From positions 19,052,353 to 19,116,352 of the forward strand of contig CM067506.1 in assembly GCA_034509495.1 (NCBI GenBank): a DNA stretch of 64,000 bases, read 5' to 3'. The notes beneath the pieces were generated by a model. The model searched no databases and had not been told where the DNA came from. It saw nothing but the letters and a program-made list of their open reading frames with translations. Positions 1 through 13,016 of this stretch are shown in pieces; position 1 is the stretch's first letter; each line of letters starts with the position of its first letter. This DNA is from Acestrorhynchus altus. Taxonomy: Eukaryota > Chordata > Actinopteri > Characiformes > Acestrorhynchidae. A program made the translations under genes and the position numbers.

Positions 1-395
1 TTCTATTCTATTCTTCTGAAAAGAGTAAAACCAACCTCTGGTAGCTTTGGAATTGTTTGATCTGAAGACAATGCATAGAAAATGTCTGAACTGTTTTGAG
101 TTACTGACCATCAATAGTACAAGATCATCTACGCTAGCCCTTGAAACTCCCCATTCTGTTTATTTTTATTTCATTTTATGTAATTTTCATTCAATACCTA
201 CTTACCACATATATATACATATTATCTTACCTGCCTATTCCAATCCAAATACAAAATTTCACATTTGGGTGTCAAAATTTAAAGAACTATTTTATTTATA
301 AAAGTATATGTGCATTAGGGAGACTTTAACAGTATGATAATCATCTCAGAAAATATAATGGATTTATGATATACTTCATATACTATACATCTATT

Positions 396-449
<54 letters not shown>

Positions 450-1407
450 GTATTGGACTGTGAAATTAAGAAAACTTTTTTGGTTAAACATCTGCTTTAC
501 TTCAGTTGACACTGTTTATTAATGGAAATATATAAAGATTTCTCCCTTTTAATAAATAAATAAATAAATAAATCTGCACATGAGGTGGAGCTCTTTTGAA
601 CTATTTTATTTCCAGCTAATGATTATTTTTTATCTTACTTTTTAATCTGCTGACTATGTTATTCATTAATTGATTGGTTACCTGAAAATAGTAAGAAATT
701 TAGAGGCTAAGTGTTTTTTTTTCAATGCCAGAAATCTAAATGCACACGAAATGCACATGATAACCATTAACACGTATACAGTATACTGGTATACCAGTAT
801 ATTCCTGCAACCCTGGATTATATGCATTAACATTTTAAAATTACATTGACTAACATTTTTATTATGGCAGTTGTACTTATTTCTACACAAAATCTATGAT
901 TTGGCCAGGGCTGTACAACCTTTTGTATGTGTGTGTAAGTGATGTACTGTTAAAGCAGTTGATAGGTAAAGGCATAACGTTTGCACAACTAATATGCTTC
1001 CAACTAATATGCTTTAGCCACATCAGCCTCAAAGCAACAATAAACTAAACACTAAAGAACAACATTCCTGACTACATTTGAGGGAAAGAAAAATTGGGTA
1101 TTTGTTTCTGCTAAGACATTACTACATAGAGCTAATTTTAGAGAATCAAAGTCTTTAAAGCTATTTTGGCTCTCTAATGCACAATTATAATGGAACAGCC
1201 AAATGCAGACCTGTGCTGATATGGTCCAGAGTTATGGAGATGCTGAGATGAGGTGATGCACTAATGGATCTAAATGTGGGTTCAGAGCAAAGGTCACATG
1301 CAGATGACCACAGAGCAAACTCACAAACATAACAAGGATTGTTAGATACAAACAATACAAACATAATTCCTTTTCTGTGCAACATACGCTCAAAAGACAG
1401 CAGTCAC

Positions 1408-1490
<83 letters not shown>

Positions 1491-1526
1491 CACAAACACA
1501 GTCTAAAGGGTAAAAGCCAGACTAAC
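1..1526 (-). other. Intron after the last exon in the window, with microsatellites
   Basis: No exon was recognised here. It holds an (ATT)n repeat at about 397-449, a (TAAA)n at 549-572 and a long (AC)n at 1410-1487. The next kcnma1 exon would lie to the left of base 1. Confidence 0.6.
1410..1487. repeat. (AC)n microsatellite, GT-repeat in the kcnma1 transcript
   Basis: About 39 uninterrupted AC units. On the transcribed strand it is a (GU)n tract starting about 40 nt downstream of the C-tail exon donor, the kind of sequence bound by TDP-43 and CELF splicing proteins. Confidence 0.95.
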
Positions 1527-1745
1527 TTGTGTTTGTCTCGGGCCTCGCGGGCCTTGCTGCTGCGATTCTGCCTGTTTGTGGCTGGGATGGAGTGCACAGA
1601 GGAGCTCTTCTTGCTGGACGAGTGTGAGGAATGAGAGGAGTGGCTGGTTCGGGACTGGCCCGCATTGTGGTCAAACTGCATCAGGCAGAAGATCAAGTCT
1701 GTGGGGACCAGCTCAAATTCGTAGGGTGGGTTGGTAATGACATAT
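1527..1745 (-). CDS. kcnma1: BK channel exon: end of RCK2 and serine-rich C-tail
   Basis: 219 nt coding YVITNPPYEFELVPTDLIFC, LMQFDHNAGQSRTSHSSHSS, HSSSKKSSSVHSIPATNRQN, RSSKAREARDKH. The first half closes RCK2; the second is the Ser-rich tail found in all vertebrate Slo1. The acceptor is CCTCCACAG, the donor CACAA|GTTAGT (phase 2). Mammals continue from here with alternative ends such as K-YVQEERL or NRKEMVYR; no match to either was found to the left, so the last exon lies outside. A long GT-repeat follows the donor by about 40 nt. The reading frame stays open through it, but that is probably intron. Confidence 0.96.
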
Positions 1746-2120
1746 CTGTGGAGGTAAGGCAATAAGAAGGCATATTAAAACCCCTTGGCACCACGACAAC
1801 ACTACCTACACTCTAGGCCAAAAGGGTTCTATATTGTACTCGAACAGTGTCATGTAAGCATTTTTGTAGTCATGGTTTGTACCCCCATAGCTCCAGTTCA
1901 AACGTGAAAGAAAAATGTAGACACGAAACATATTTTGGCCAATCAACTACACTTTATATAGAGTAGCTCAGTACTTTACACCTAAAATGATTAAAATCTG
2001 ACAGTGGAGTGTGTGGATTGAAAATGAAACGATGTAGAGGTTTTTACTATGGACTGTCAACTTGTCTGTGTTTGGAGTGAAAATCTTTGGAAAAGGAATT
2101 ATCAGGAGATGACAAGCTCA

Positions 2121-2276
<156 letters not shown>

Positions 2277-2742
2277 TTAGAATTTGGGCAGCTGCTGAAT
2301 ATTTTGAGAAATGCTTCTACCATTGAAATACTTCTCAGGTACAAGGCCTTGCTGGCTTGACACAGCTAGTCACTTACTGCACAAAGCCTTGCAGGAAGAG
2401 TTTGTAAACTAGAAAAACACCCACTGAACTTGTATCATGTCTGTAACCAGAACACTATTGTGACACGGACTAAAAAATAGGGATCAGTGTTACACAGCTG
2501 ATAATGCTGGAAAAAAGCGAGGAATAGTTTGAGACAGCCTTATTTTTCCACCCAACTGCCCCTGTACATACGTACACATCCATACTCTCTTTCTCACTCC
2601 CTCTCTCTCTCTCTCTGGGCCTCCTCTGCATGCATGGTGTGTTCAGTTTGCATTAGCAGGCAGTGGAGGCGTGGGACAGGGGACTACATGCTGTTGGGGA
2701 AAGTGACAAAACGTGTCAGCTCCTCTTAAGCATCCTACTTAC

Positions 2743-2937
2743 CCCTAAGTCTGCAAAGGGCCCGTCGTACAGGGCCAGCTGGGCCACCCGACACCTGTCC
2801 CTGTTAGCCAGCGTCTGCGGCGTGCTGTAACCTCCACGCAGTGCGTTCTCCTCTGCCAGCAGCGCCTCCAGCTCCGGCGTGGCGCCTCCCGTGACCAGCG
2901 TCCGGATCAGAGTGAGGATATTATCGTTGAAGTATGT
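2743..2937 (-). CDS. kcnma1: BK channel exon: RCK2, TYFNDNILTLIRTLVTGGAT
   Basis: 195 nt, 65 codons, phase 0-0, reading TYFNDNILTLIRTLVTGGAT, PELEALLAEENALRGGYSTP, QTLANRDRCRVAQLALYDGP, FADLG. Compared with mammals it has LLAEE for LIAEE and LYDGP for LLDGP. It is part of RCK2, after the calcium bowl. The acceptor is TATCTCCTCAG, the donor GGG|GTAAGT. The exon is GC-richer than its introns. Confidence 0.97.
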
Positions 2938-3600
2938 CTGAGGAGATAAGGTGGGGGATACGGACGGGAGCACCATTAAAGCTGTGGCGTGAAAGAAGAC
3001 GGCAAGGCTCTTCCGAGCCATCCTCAGCCTTGTTATCTAGACCCTGAGCTGTCTCTTCACATTGCACTCCCCACCACGGGAAGAGACACGGGAATGCAAT
3101 TAAGCCAGCTGTTGTTGTTGTTGTTTTTTGGGTTTTTTTTTTTTTCCTCCCCCTTGCTTTTCAGTGTTCATTTGATATCAGCAGCCATGCTTAACAGGAA
3201 AGCATTTCACACGTGCTATTACCAGAGGACCAATCTGATATCAATTATCATTACTAGCACTAATTAGAGCTTCATGTGGCTCAGAATGCAGGCAGTGCAG
3301 TGGCTCTTGTGGCAAAAGTACAGTGTTCCGGATTGTGTAGTTTTTCATCATCTTCTGTAAAGCAGTGTCATAGATAAGTCCCAAATTAGTACATTAGGTA
3401 TAATTTTCAATGGAGGTTCAGATATGAAAAACACTCAAATCCATTTCTTAATTATTGTTTAGTCTTCTGTGATTAGCATTTGAAAAAAGAACCCACTTTC
3501 CCATGAACCCAATCATATCAATGTGTAAAATGTGAAATTGTCACCCTAACTCTGGTCTCTAAACCTAAAGACTTTAGAATCTTTTCCCTCATATTTTACA

Positions 3601-3611
3601 AAACACACACA

Positions 3612-3693
<82 letters not shown>

Positions 3694-3705
3694 AATATAT
3701 ATATG
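3601..3705. repeat. (AC)n/(AT)n compound microsatellite
   Basis: An AC run followed directly by TATATA units within an intron. Confidence 0.9.
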
Positions 3706-5110
3706 TTAACATTTCATAGTATGGTCTAATTATGTGCAATGCTTATCAAACTCATATTCATATTGCAATATGTGTAGCACAAATGCCCCGTTGCTGTTCA
3801 TATGAATTTTGGAAACAATAAGAGATTTACTCAAATTATAAAATGATACTATATTTTTGACCTGCCCATTATCTAAATGCAACAGCTAGACTTACATTAC
3901 AGCTACAAAATCTTATATCCTATCAAGGCTAAAAGATAAAGTGGACCTTCTGAACAGCCACTGCTTTACCTTTAATAAGTACTGACAAATGTTGGCAAAA
4001 TAAAAGAAACTTGAAAGCTAACAGTGTGCTAAGAAATATGAGATATGTCTCATGTTAGAGATGTAATATTAACAGATTCCAACAATTTCTGTTGTCCTAA
4101 GTAGCCCTTAAGTCACCTCAGCCCCCATTAAGATAATTCCAGAAACAAACACCACACATTCAGATTAAGTTCACAAACAAATGTGTTTGTCTTCATCAAT
4201 GCTTTAGTCTCTCTGAGCCTCAAATCTTACAGAAACTCTCCAGACAAACAAGAACAAACATGAGGGACAATACAGTATAACAGAGCTATGTTTGCATTTA
4301 GCAGCATAAAAGTTCAAGAAAATCTATTTTATTAGTTCTCTTGGTTAGAATACATTTATTTTATCTTTCTGTGCAGCTCGAATCTCCATTCAGCTTGGCT
4401 GTCATTGACTAATGGCCTTCATGCATGATGTCAATGTTGTGTCCACAGTGCAGGATTCTTAGATTGAGTTGAGACTAGAACAGCAATGACTAGACTGTGA
4501 GCAGATGGAGAGGAATTATTCACTATCCACACCACAGGATAATCATTCAAGGCCAGCCTAAAATCTGGACATTGCCATGAGAGTGTGAATCAGCCCATAA
4601 AGTGGCCTTTATTACTCTGCAGGGTCGCCCAGACATAAGCCATTGAATGCAACTTGTGATTTCCAACAAAACAACAGAAAATTCTGCTTTGATTTCGAAT
4701 GGAAATGACATTTAAATGAATAATGTTAGATGTTTGTTAGGTGTTGCAGAACTGTACATTTAATCACTTTTACTTTTACTATAGTTTACATTTTACACTT
4801 ATGTCCTCGTGGTCTCTCCATATGTTAATCTATTATGTCCAACTAAAGTAAACATTCACACCATAAATCCATGTAGTTGGTTGCTTTAAAACTGTAAGAT
4901 AAAAGTGTTTGATAAATGAATAAATCATTGCTGTCACATAAAAACTTAACGACGAGCTTGAATAGAAGGCAACATAAGAAGATTGTAGTGTTGATTCATT
5001 AACATTTGTAATCAATGTCAAGAACATTTAATGACAGAGTAAAAAATGCGAAACATGGATATACAGAAATTTTTGTGACAGTGGTGGTATGCTCCATAAC
5101 TGCATGTTCT

Positions 5111-5122
5111 CACACACACACA

Positions 5123-5187
<65 letters not shown>

Positions 5188-5224
5188 ACAGAAGACATAT
5201 ATTTGTGTGTGTGTGTGTGTGTAT
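5111..5224. repeat. (AC)n tract followed by (GT)n
   Basis: AC units to about 5186, a short spacer, then GT units at about 5203-5224. The two arms are complementary and could fold as a hairpin in RNA or single-stranded DNA. Confidence 0.88.
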
Positions 5225-6332
5225 GTATGACTGTTCCTGTGTCAGGCACTGCTGAGAAGGTGGTGGGAGGTGAGAAGGAGAAGGAGGTGGGACTCGGACG
5301 GTGCACTGGAGTGACACCTCTCTAAGCCCCTGACAGCACCATTCAGCTGAATGATGGATGAGAGTTGTCTATTAGCCAGCTTCACCTTTGTCCAGAGTGG
5401 AACGCACTTGAAGGCTGCTTTGTTCTAACTTCACTTAAAGTGAAAGGTACTGGAATTAAGCCATCATGCGGATAAGGTGGGTTGTGGGGGTGGGTGGTTA
5501 GCAATGGCTGTAAGCGTGAGGCGGTGGGGGGTGGGGGGGAAGGCGAGTGTGAGGAAAAAAGTCTCATCTCTCCTTCTCTACCCAAGATGACATTGTTTGG
5601 AGATTAAAGCTTTTGGACCTCATAGGAGCCCACCTTGTGTGTCAAGGCATGCCATTAAAGAGAACTCGAGCACTTACCTTGTTAAAAGATCTAATAAGCC
5701 TCTTGAAAGTTCATTTCATGACACATTATATGAGGAGTCTTGGCAACAACTTTCCTTTTGATGCCAATGCAGCTGACAGAAGTGTCTGATCAATGTGGCG
5801 TTTCATTTACGAACCTTCTACCTTACGGTAACGCTGCAGTCCTACATCTGAGCACACCACAGCCTGAGGTTTCCTCTCTCCTATGCACTATTTCAGAGGA
5901 TTAGCTTCAACAGATTGTGAGACACCTTCATGTAATTCTATATAACATCTCTTGATGGAAGAATAATGGACGTAAAGCTTCTGACAGGCTACTTTGTTCA
6001 CATATCATTAAGCTTTTAAACAAAGCACACTTAAAAACCTCAATGAAAATGGAGAAACACTATTCAATACCAGTACAATGTTATCAACAAAATATTTCCA
6101 TTTTAACTTGATTTTTTAATGTGAAAAAAGGGAGATATTCGCTGCTTGCAAAAAACTGGTAAAATAAAATTAAAAAAGGTATACTAGGCTCTCATCCAAT
6201 CCATTACTTATTATTATGCAGATTAAGCAGTAGATATAGATGGTTTATTGGCATTATTTCAGCATTTATTTTTTGTTTATGTATATAGGGGTAAATGATA
6301 ATGCTGTTTGATGATATCCATGATTACTATAT

Positions 6333-6391
6333 AATAATAATAACAATAATAATAATAATAATAATTATTATTATTATTATTATTATTGTTA

Positions 6392-6429
<38 letters not shown>

Positions 6430-6451
6430 TATTATTATTATTATTATTATA
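6333..6451. repeat. (AAT)n/(ATT)n compound repeat
   Basis: AAT units switch to ATT units, so the block is partly self-complementary. Confidence 0.88.
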
Positions 6452-6845
6452 TTAATACAGCAAATCAAAGTCCTGCTATTTCCTGCATAAATATTATGTA
6501 AAATGTGAAATACTGTTGTCTCAATTAGGCTCTCTTGTATGCCTAATGTATTAACATCCATACATGAAGAGTTAAATGCATCATCTTTGTTGTTGGCTGT
6601 GGGCTTTACACATACAAGAAATATTTATTTTATTTTATTTTATTTTATGAGTAATACCATTTTTATTGAAGAAAAAAAACCATTTTGTTTTATATGGCAG
6701 CCATTATTATTTTCAAGCCTGTATATCCACACTTGTTAGAAATGGCTTCACCACACTCTTGATGTGAAGCCATTAACATGTGTATAATTAGCTGCAGAAC
6801 TACATTGTGCACAATATATTTGTGGTTTATCAATATTATACTCAC

Positions 6846-6976
6846 TGCGCTCATAAGTGAGTCCAGCACACTGACAGCAAAAGCAGTCCCACAGGCAAAG
6901 GGCTGTGTTAGATACAGCTCCGTATCCGGGTCATCATCATCATCTTGGTCCAGGAACTGAACATTGGAGTCATTCA
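6846..6976 (-). CDS. kcnma1: BK channel exon: RCK2 calcium bowl
   Basis: 131 nt coding NDSNVQFLDQDDDDDPDTEL, YLTQPFACGTAFAVSVLDSL, MSA. QDDDDDPD is the calcium bowl, the high-affinity Ca2+ site of RCK2, with all five consecutive aspartates intact. The acceptor is TCTGTGCCACAG; the leading TG completes Val with the G from the previous exon, whether or not the 28-residue cassette is used. The donor GCA|GTGAGT ends in phase 0. Confidence 0.97.
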
Positions 6977-8095
6977 CTGTGGCACAGAGAAACACTATTA
7001 TAATCACAGCAGAAAACACTGATCATTAACTGGAGAAACCTAATGAAACTTTGCAGGAACAGGAACCCTATTGTAAAATGGCTGCAACACTAGATTTATA
7101 ATAAACAGCTGGGAAGTGAATATTGGGTTCATGTCCAATAAATGAACTAAATAAACAATGAAGAAAACAAACAACCATGCATGTAAGAGTCCATGCAGTC
7201 TGTAAAAGAATAACTGACTTAAAAACAAAAACAAAAACTAATATACACACAGAGGATAGAAATGTCTATGGAATACATTCTTACTGTACCTGAAAAGGAT
7301 GTACCCTAAACATTTTTAAGGGTTGCAAAAATCAAAACATTCAGTATGTGAAAACATCTGCATCTGATTTTTTTAATGTATCCTAACAATAAAAGTGGGA
7401 ATTCTGAATAAGCGAGAAATAATTGCTACTTAACATAGTTACAATAATCAAGACATAAGTCACAAATACAGGAATTGCTGTCATATTGTGAAAAATCATG
7501 TTTAATTCTATTACAACAGCGGTGCATCTTTGAGAGTATTTTCTAGAGTAGCCACTGTTGAGAGTAAATGCCCTGAAATCCAGATCTATTTGAACACGGC
7601 TTCATACAAATCTTTGTTTCACCCCTCTTCAAAATGTATGCTTTAGAGATTAGGACCAGCTCCAAAATAAATAAATAAAAATAAACAGCTTAAAGGGAAG
7701 GTTTTATCTGGAGGGCTTTTTTTCTTTCTCTTTTTTTTTGAAATTTGATTTCTTCCCAGACTTCCTGTGAGCTGTGGAAGAGAAATGTCAGTCTTTCAGA
7801 CAGGCTGCTGATGAAAAAGAGCCTGGGCTCCAGAAATGAACTGCAGGGAGATGCTATGGAAACAGCCACAAGGACAGACTAGTGTGATCAAAGGCCTAGC
7901 GATGCTCTGAGAGAGGAGGGGGGAAAAATCATAAAAAAGTCCAAAACAAGACAGTCAGTTTCAACCAGAACCAAGAATAAAAATGTGTTCAAAGTGATGC
8001 CATGGGAGCAGGCCTCATCTGCAGCCAGAGAAATCAAGACAAGCCGATGAAGGAGGCAGAGCGTCAGTGTAGTGGAGGACAAAGGCACAGCTTAC

Positions 8096-8179
8096 CCAGT
8101 TCTGTTATCATTTGTATGTTGGTTCCACTGTTTTTTTCCTGACTGAATGAAACCAAAGGCAGTAGTTTGCCAGGCTTAG
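8096..8179 (-). CDS. kcnma1: Alternative 84-nt exon: 28-residue insert before the calcium bowl
   Basis: 84 nt, phase 1-1, coding (A)KPGKLLPLVSFSQEKNSG then TNIQMITEL. It matches the mammalian/avian BK insert AKPGKLPLVSVNQEK...MITEL, with one extra Leu and a few substitutions. The acceptor is TATCATCATTAG, with a modest pyrimidine tract; the donor CTGG|GTAAGC is good. It follows the constitutive NIPIITEL exon, and because both are phase 1-1 it could be added to or replace that exon without a frame change. Conservation of sequence, place and phase supports it as a real cassette. Confidence 0.88.
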
Positions 8180-8959
8180 CTAATGATGATAAAACAGCGT
8201 TGAGGGGAGATTGTTATTGAAACAAGTTCAAAGGCAAACAAAAAGGTAGAGCATAATTGAGAGTATCATGTCAACAGTGGGATTAGAAATCTAAAGGTAC
8301 AGTATCTGAGAGGGGCACAGCATCTGGATGTGCAGAGCGAGATACCAGACATCTGTGCCTAACTGGTAAACAGAGCCTGCCTCCATGGCATGTGGGTTTT
8401 AGGCTTTCGTTGGCTGTAGCGGCAGGGTATTTAAAAGAACATTCGATGGGATTAAGGCGAATTTACTCCTAAAACAGCTAAATGTTGATTTTAGCCTGTG
8501 CTTTGTTTCACCCTTTTTTTGGCAGGTCTAACAGTTCTGAGAATAAGAGTCTCAGATGTGGGCTTCTGGGAGCCCCTCATGGGCCATATCTGATTCCTCT
8601 AGTCTAGAGGGGACAGAGGAAATCGGGGTGCACATGTAGCGCAATGCTCCTTGCGTCGCAGGCCCTTATGCTGAAGTGCACCGTAAATGGGTCAGTGGAG
8701 AGTTAGAGTGGCCAGTCCTGGCTGCTTTAGTGCCCTCTGAGATCTGAAACTTTCATGAGTCCTTCTGCTCTGGGAATACTGCCACCGTCATTGTTATTAA
8801 TAAATGGACCCATTTTACAGCATGCTTTTTGCCTCCTTGCAAACCAACTCCTATCCCTGTGCATTAAAGGCGTCTATTGTTAAGCACATGTACTTTGACC
8901 TGTTCCAGCTACAGTTTTATTTCCAGGTATTTACATCGAGATCTGATACACATTTCAGA

Positions 8960-10045
8960 AGATAGCACCTTTTGTTGGAACCCACCCATTTGTCCTGTGA
9001 GCAAAAGTATAATAACAGATAAACTTCAAATAGATTAAAGAGAATAAGACTAAATATTTAGTTGAAAATCCTTGGCTTGCACTAACTGCATCAAGCCTGT
9101 GACCCACTGACATCACTAAACTTTTGCATTCTTCTTTTGTTTGTTTTCAAGCTTTCATTGCAGCCTCATTCATTAGGTGTTTGTTTTGGAGGGTTACTTC
9201 CTTGAGCAGGTAAAATGCATCTCTACTGGAGGCCAATCTAAAACCTTCCACTTATTAACTCCTCTGTAGTTTTGGCAGCATGTCATTATCTTGCTGCATG
9301 ATGAAGGATATCTCAGTGAAGTTTGGTTGCATCTTTCTTTAAATTGACAAAAAAAAGCCTTGCAAGCCCAACCAATGACATTACCTTCACTGTGTTTCAG
9401 AGATGAGCTTATATGTTTGGAATCATGAGCAGATCCCTTCTTTCTCCAAAATCTAGCCTTTCCATCCCATTGATAAAGGTTAATCTTTCTCTCACAAGTC
9501 CATAAAACATCTGCGGCTCTGTACTTCTTGGCAAGTTCCAGTCTGGCCTTTCAGTTCATCTTGCTATTTAGTGTTTTGCATCTTCTGGTGAAGCCTAGGA
9601 GATTGTGATACCTTGCACTCTGCTCTCTGGAGGCTGGTGCTGATGTAACTAACAGTGTTTTTAGGGTCTTTCTTTACAGGACTTACAAAGTTTCAGTCAT
9701 CAACTGTTGTCTTCTTTGGTCTGCCTGTTCAAAATCTGCAATGTAGTGCACTAATGGCAACTTTCTTCTTCCGAACATTCAAAATGATTGTATTGGCTAG
9801 GGCCAATATTTGTGCAATGGTTCTGATATTGTGCAGTTGCTTCTTTTTCACCCAGAGACAGCTCTCTGCTTTTCATGCACAGTCTGCACAGGCAAACCCA
9901 AATCTGAAATTGAGTGCATTCATTCAGCGCTGTTTATTGTTTGAATAATCACACCCAGACAACAAAACACACCCGTCAGTCACATGTTCCAATACTTTAG
10001 CTCACAAGAAAAATGGATGGGTTAAGACCAAATGTTTTCGGTCTA
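8960..10045 (-). mobile_element. Decayed Tc1/mariner-like transposon
   Basis: The ends are inverted copies of each other. The left end reads CACCTTTTGTTGGAACCCAC with CCATTTGTCCTGTGAGCAAA; the right end, at 9983-10040, is the complement of a related sequence (CACAAGAAAAATGGATGGGT). The interior, read on the minus strand, gives fragments that resemble Tc1 transposase, broken by many stops and frameshifts. It sits between the 28-residue cassette and the GFTPPG exon. No intact product is possible. Confidence 0.7.
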
Positions 10046-10214
10046 CAGTAAAACTAAAGGGATTGGCTTCACTGTTCCAGTACATTTGGAGAGGAGTGTA
10101 TCTCACTGGGCACAATGGCACTGAGACACAAAAGACACAGCTGTTAGACTGCAGGATGGTAGTTTAGATTCTAATCACACCTGACATGGAAGTGCCACTG
10201 TAGTCATGACTCAC

Positions 10215-10328
10215 CTAGTTCAGTAATGATTGGGATGTTGGAGCCGGTTGTGACGGATGCCTGGCGGACCAAGCCATGCACTGGACTGTTGTCTGGAGAT
10301 GACCTGTCCATGCCAGGAGGCGTGAAAC
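10215..10328 (-). CDS. kcnma1: BK channel exon: RCK2 flexible loop, [20 protein letters not shown]
   Basis: 114 nt, phase 1-1, coding [37 protein letters not shown]. Mammals read [22 protein letters not shown]. This is the disordered loop inside RCK2 that precedes the calcium bowl. RQAS is a basophilic-kinase-like site. The acceptor is GTTCCTCAG, the donor CTAG|GTGAGT. Its ending, NIPIITEL plus G, is echoed by NIQMITEL plus G at the end of the alternative exon at 8.1 kb. Confidence 0.95.
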   Translation of the reverse strand, partial: VSRLLAWTGHLQTTVQCMAWSARHPSQPAPTSQSLLN

Positions 10329-10910
10329 CTGAGGAACATAAAAATATCATGTCTGAACATCTGTGGTAGTGACATATAGATTAAAGTTTGCGACAATGCG
10401 TTATCCATGCTCCCCTCACAAATGTGTGTTATCCTAGCTAGTTTTCTTTGTCTGGAGTTAAATAAAGGGTCATCAAAGGGTTCTTCAGTAGGCACAGTAG
10501 AACAATGTTTTTATAAAAGGAATTTTATCAGGTTTGGCCCCAACTTCCACCCTTTTTCCTCCCTCTCTTTTTAGTGTCAAATTAGCAGTTTTATTTAGTG
10601 ATGTGAACACAACATTGATACTGTTCAAAAGATAAATTATTAGTGCATCTCAGAAATTTGAATACTGTGAAAAAGTTCATTTGTGTTTATAATATACAAA
10701 AAGTTGCTTATAGCTAATTCACAAATCAGTATCAAAATGAAAACAAAATCTTGAAAAGCTGGAAACATATCACTTTAAATGAAATGAATATAAAATGTAT
10801 GACAGTTAACATTTTTTAATTAATCATGAACAATCTTTCTTTTTTTGAGATGCACTAATACAATTTATACTGAAACATATCATAATTGTCACTTACCCCT
10901 CCACCTTCTA

Positions 10911-10913
<3 letters not shown>

Positions 10914-10999
<86 letters not shown>

Positions 11000-11000
11000 C
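10914..11000. repeat. (CT)n/(AC)n compound microsatellite
   Basis: CT units at about 10914-10966 followed by AC units. Confidence 0.9.
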
Positions 11001-12935
11001 AGCTGCTCTCCTACACCTGACTTAATCCACCTGTTAAAACTCTGCTACTCGAACAGTAAAAGAGCACATCCACAGCGTTCAAGATTTAGTTTCATATACC
11101 ATCGGTGCAACGGTTGAGTGAGTTAGAATCATGACCCAAACCCACAGGAGAGCCGGGCCAGACCCGCTAAACAGATGTTGTGACTGTTATGCAGATCAGA
11201 CAAAACCTGGATCTAGATTGGACTACTCATTAAAGCTTCATTGTCTGAGTTTCATCATGTTTAATGCTAAAGCTCTACCTGAAACTTTACACAGCAAGAG
11301 ATTCTAATAAAAGAATTCTATTTCAGTGGTCTTACATTGATGCTTTTATTTGACATGTAATATCCATTTTTAAAAGCTTTAGCTTTATGAAGAAGGAAAA
11401 GTGATTGATTAAACACAGTAAATCGTAATTGTTTATGATCATCAAGCCTAACATACACTCATCAGAAAAAAATATTTGTATGCACCCAGAAGGAAGTGTT
11501 GGATTGCAATGCTATTCAGAAAGAAGATAAATGTTACCAGGAGCAGTAAATGATAAACAATCTTTTCTGATATGGACAATATTTACTGGGCTTCAAATAC
11601 AGAAGTAGTGTCTCTTGGTATGCCATCAACATTCCAGATATTATACTTTGGGTCTGCAGTAATACATTCCATGGAGAATATTCTCATGCAGTTCCTGCAG
11701 GCAACAATCCATGTCAACAAACCGTTGATCTTGGCACAGACCATGGTGCCTCCACAGTCAGAAACAATGGCCGTATTACATTTGGTGACCCTTTTGGTTG
11801 ATACACATTTCGTGCAATTGTTTTTTTTGACGATGAGTACATTTAGGAATGTTGCTCTTATATCTTGTACTGTATTGTATTGTGAATTTTACATGACCAT
11901 AAAATATTTGCTACAAAAAGAACATTGTCACTAGGGGTGCTGTGCCACAATTGTGTTTTTTTCTCTTTTTATATTTGTGCTTATAGACCACAGTTTGAAT
12001 TAAGCAAACAGCAGTACAAGAACAAGGATTATTTTACATGGTAAAGAAAAAAAAAACCTGCAACTGGGTTGCTGTGGACTGGGGTATAAATGCTTTTGTA
12101 TTGCTGTTAAAGGCAGGCAGTGTCAAAGATGAGGAAGGATAAAAGGGCTGAGATGCCAGCCTAAAACACAGCAGTGTGGATATTCAGCTTTTAGGGGTCA
12201 GCCGAGACATATTTAGCATTTGCTACCTTCCATCAACTGGAGGGCATAAATTTTATATGTTGTTCATTTTGTTACCATAAAATTGGTGAAGTGGATCCTG
12301 AAAACCTTTTATGTGAAAACCCGATTCTGAGCCATGAAATACAAGCAGCGGTGACAGGACTATGAATTCACATGACTTGACACTTTTGCATTTCCTCAAG
12401 CTGACAAGTAAACACCTTAAATCAGTAATGCCATATGCATAATGCATCAGGCCTGTTTTGACATCCATCATTTAGTGCTGACTAGAGAAAAATGCAAGCT
12501 TATAGTTCCTTTCTCTCTTTTTTACAGTAGCAAACATAATGCAGTGAATAGATTCAGGTCACAAAGTTTTAAAAGGAGCGCAGAATTCTGTATGCTTGCC
12601 GAGCTCCCTTTCAGCCAAGAGATACAAGAGCGAGAGGAAGACACTAACACTTCCCATTTTGCCCAAATTTCAGGTTCTTAACAAAATAATTCCATATTTT
12701 GTTGTTTACTCTGTTAACACATCACATGAGCATCGACAGCCCGAGTCAAGCTCTTTGCTGGAAATCTGAACAATACCAAATGGGGATCCTTTTCATAATG
12801 CTTATGGAATGTGACATCCACATCTCACAATGAAGACAGGAACCTACTACCACAGATTTCATTTGCACTTTTGAAGAAGAGGCAAGGAGTGTAACCTACT
12901 GCACCCTCTGGTAAATGTAGACATAGCACAGCCAT

Positions 12936-13016
12936 ATCATATCATATCATATCATATCATATCATATCATATCATATCATATCATATCATATCATATCAT
13001 ATATCATATCATATCA
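12936..13016. repeat. (ATATC)n pentanucleotide array
   Basis: About 15 copies of CATAT/ATATC with one slipped unit near 13000. Confidence 0.92.

Larger units (their letters stand above)
2938..6845 (-). other. 3.9 kb kcnma1 intron, simple repeats only
   Basis: No exon or transposon was recognised. It contains (AC)n followed by (AT)n at 3601-3705, (AC)n at 5111-5186 with (GT)n just after it, and a mixed (AAT)n/(ATT)n block at about 6333-6451. Confidence 0.6.

Noticed and set aside
1..30. TTTTCAG followed by AAGAATAGAATAG on the minus strand, as a last exon (KRIE stop)
   Set aside because: The acceptor shape is fair, but the peptide resembles none of the known BK C-termini and the site is at the window edge.
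1377..1634. Open frame on the + strand of Thr-His repeats
   Set aside because: It is the (AC)n microsatellite read in frame and the antisense of a real exon; the same applies to the Thr-His and Val-Cys frames at 5.1, 14.7, 16.6, 25.4 and 48.1 kb.
11572..11934. 120-codon + strand open frame in the 5.7 kb intron
   Set aside because: The text (ATTCTCATGCAGTTCCTGCA and around) looks like a fragment of an old repeat and no protein family is recognisable; not enough for a feature.
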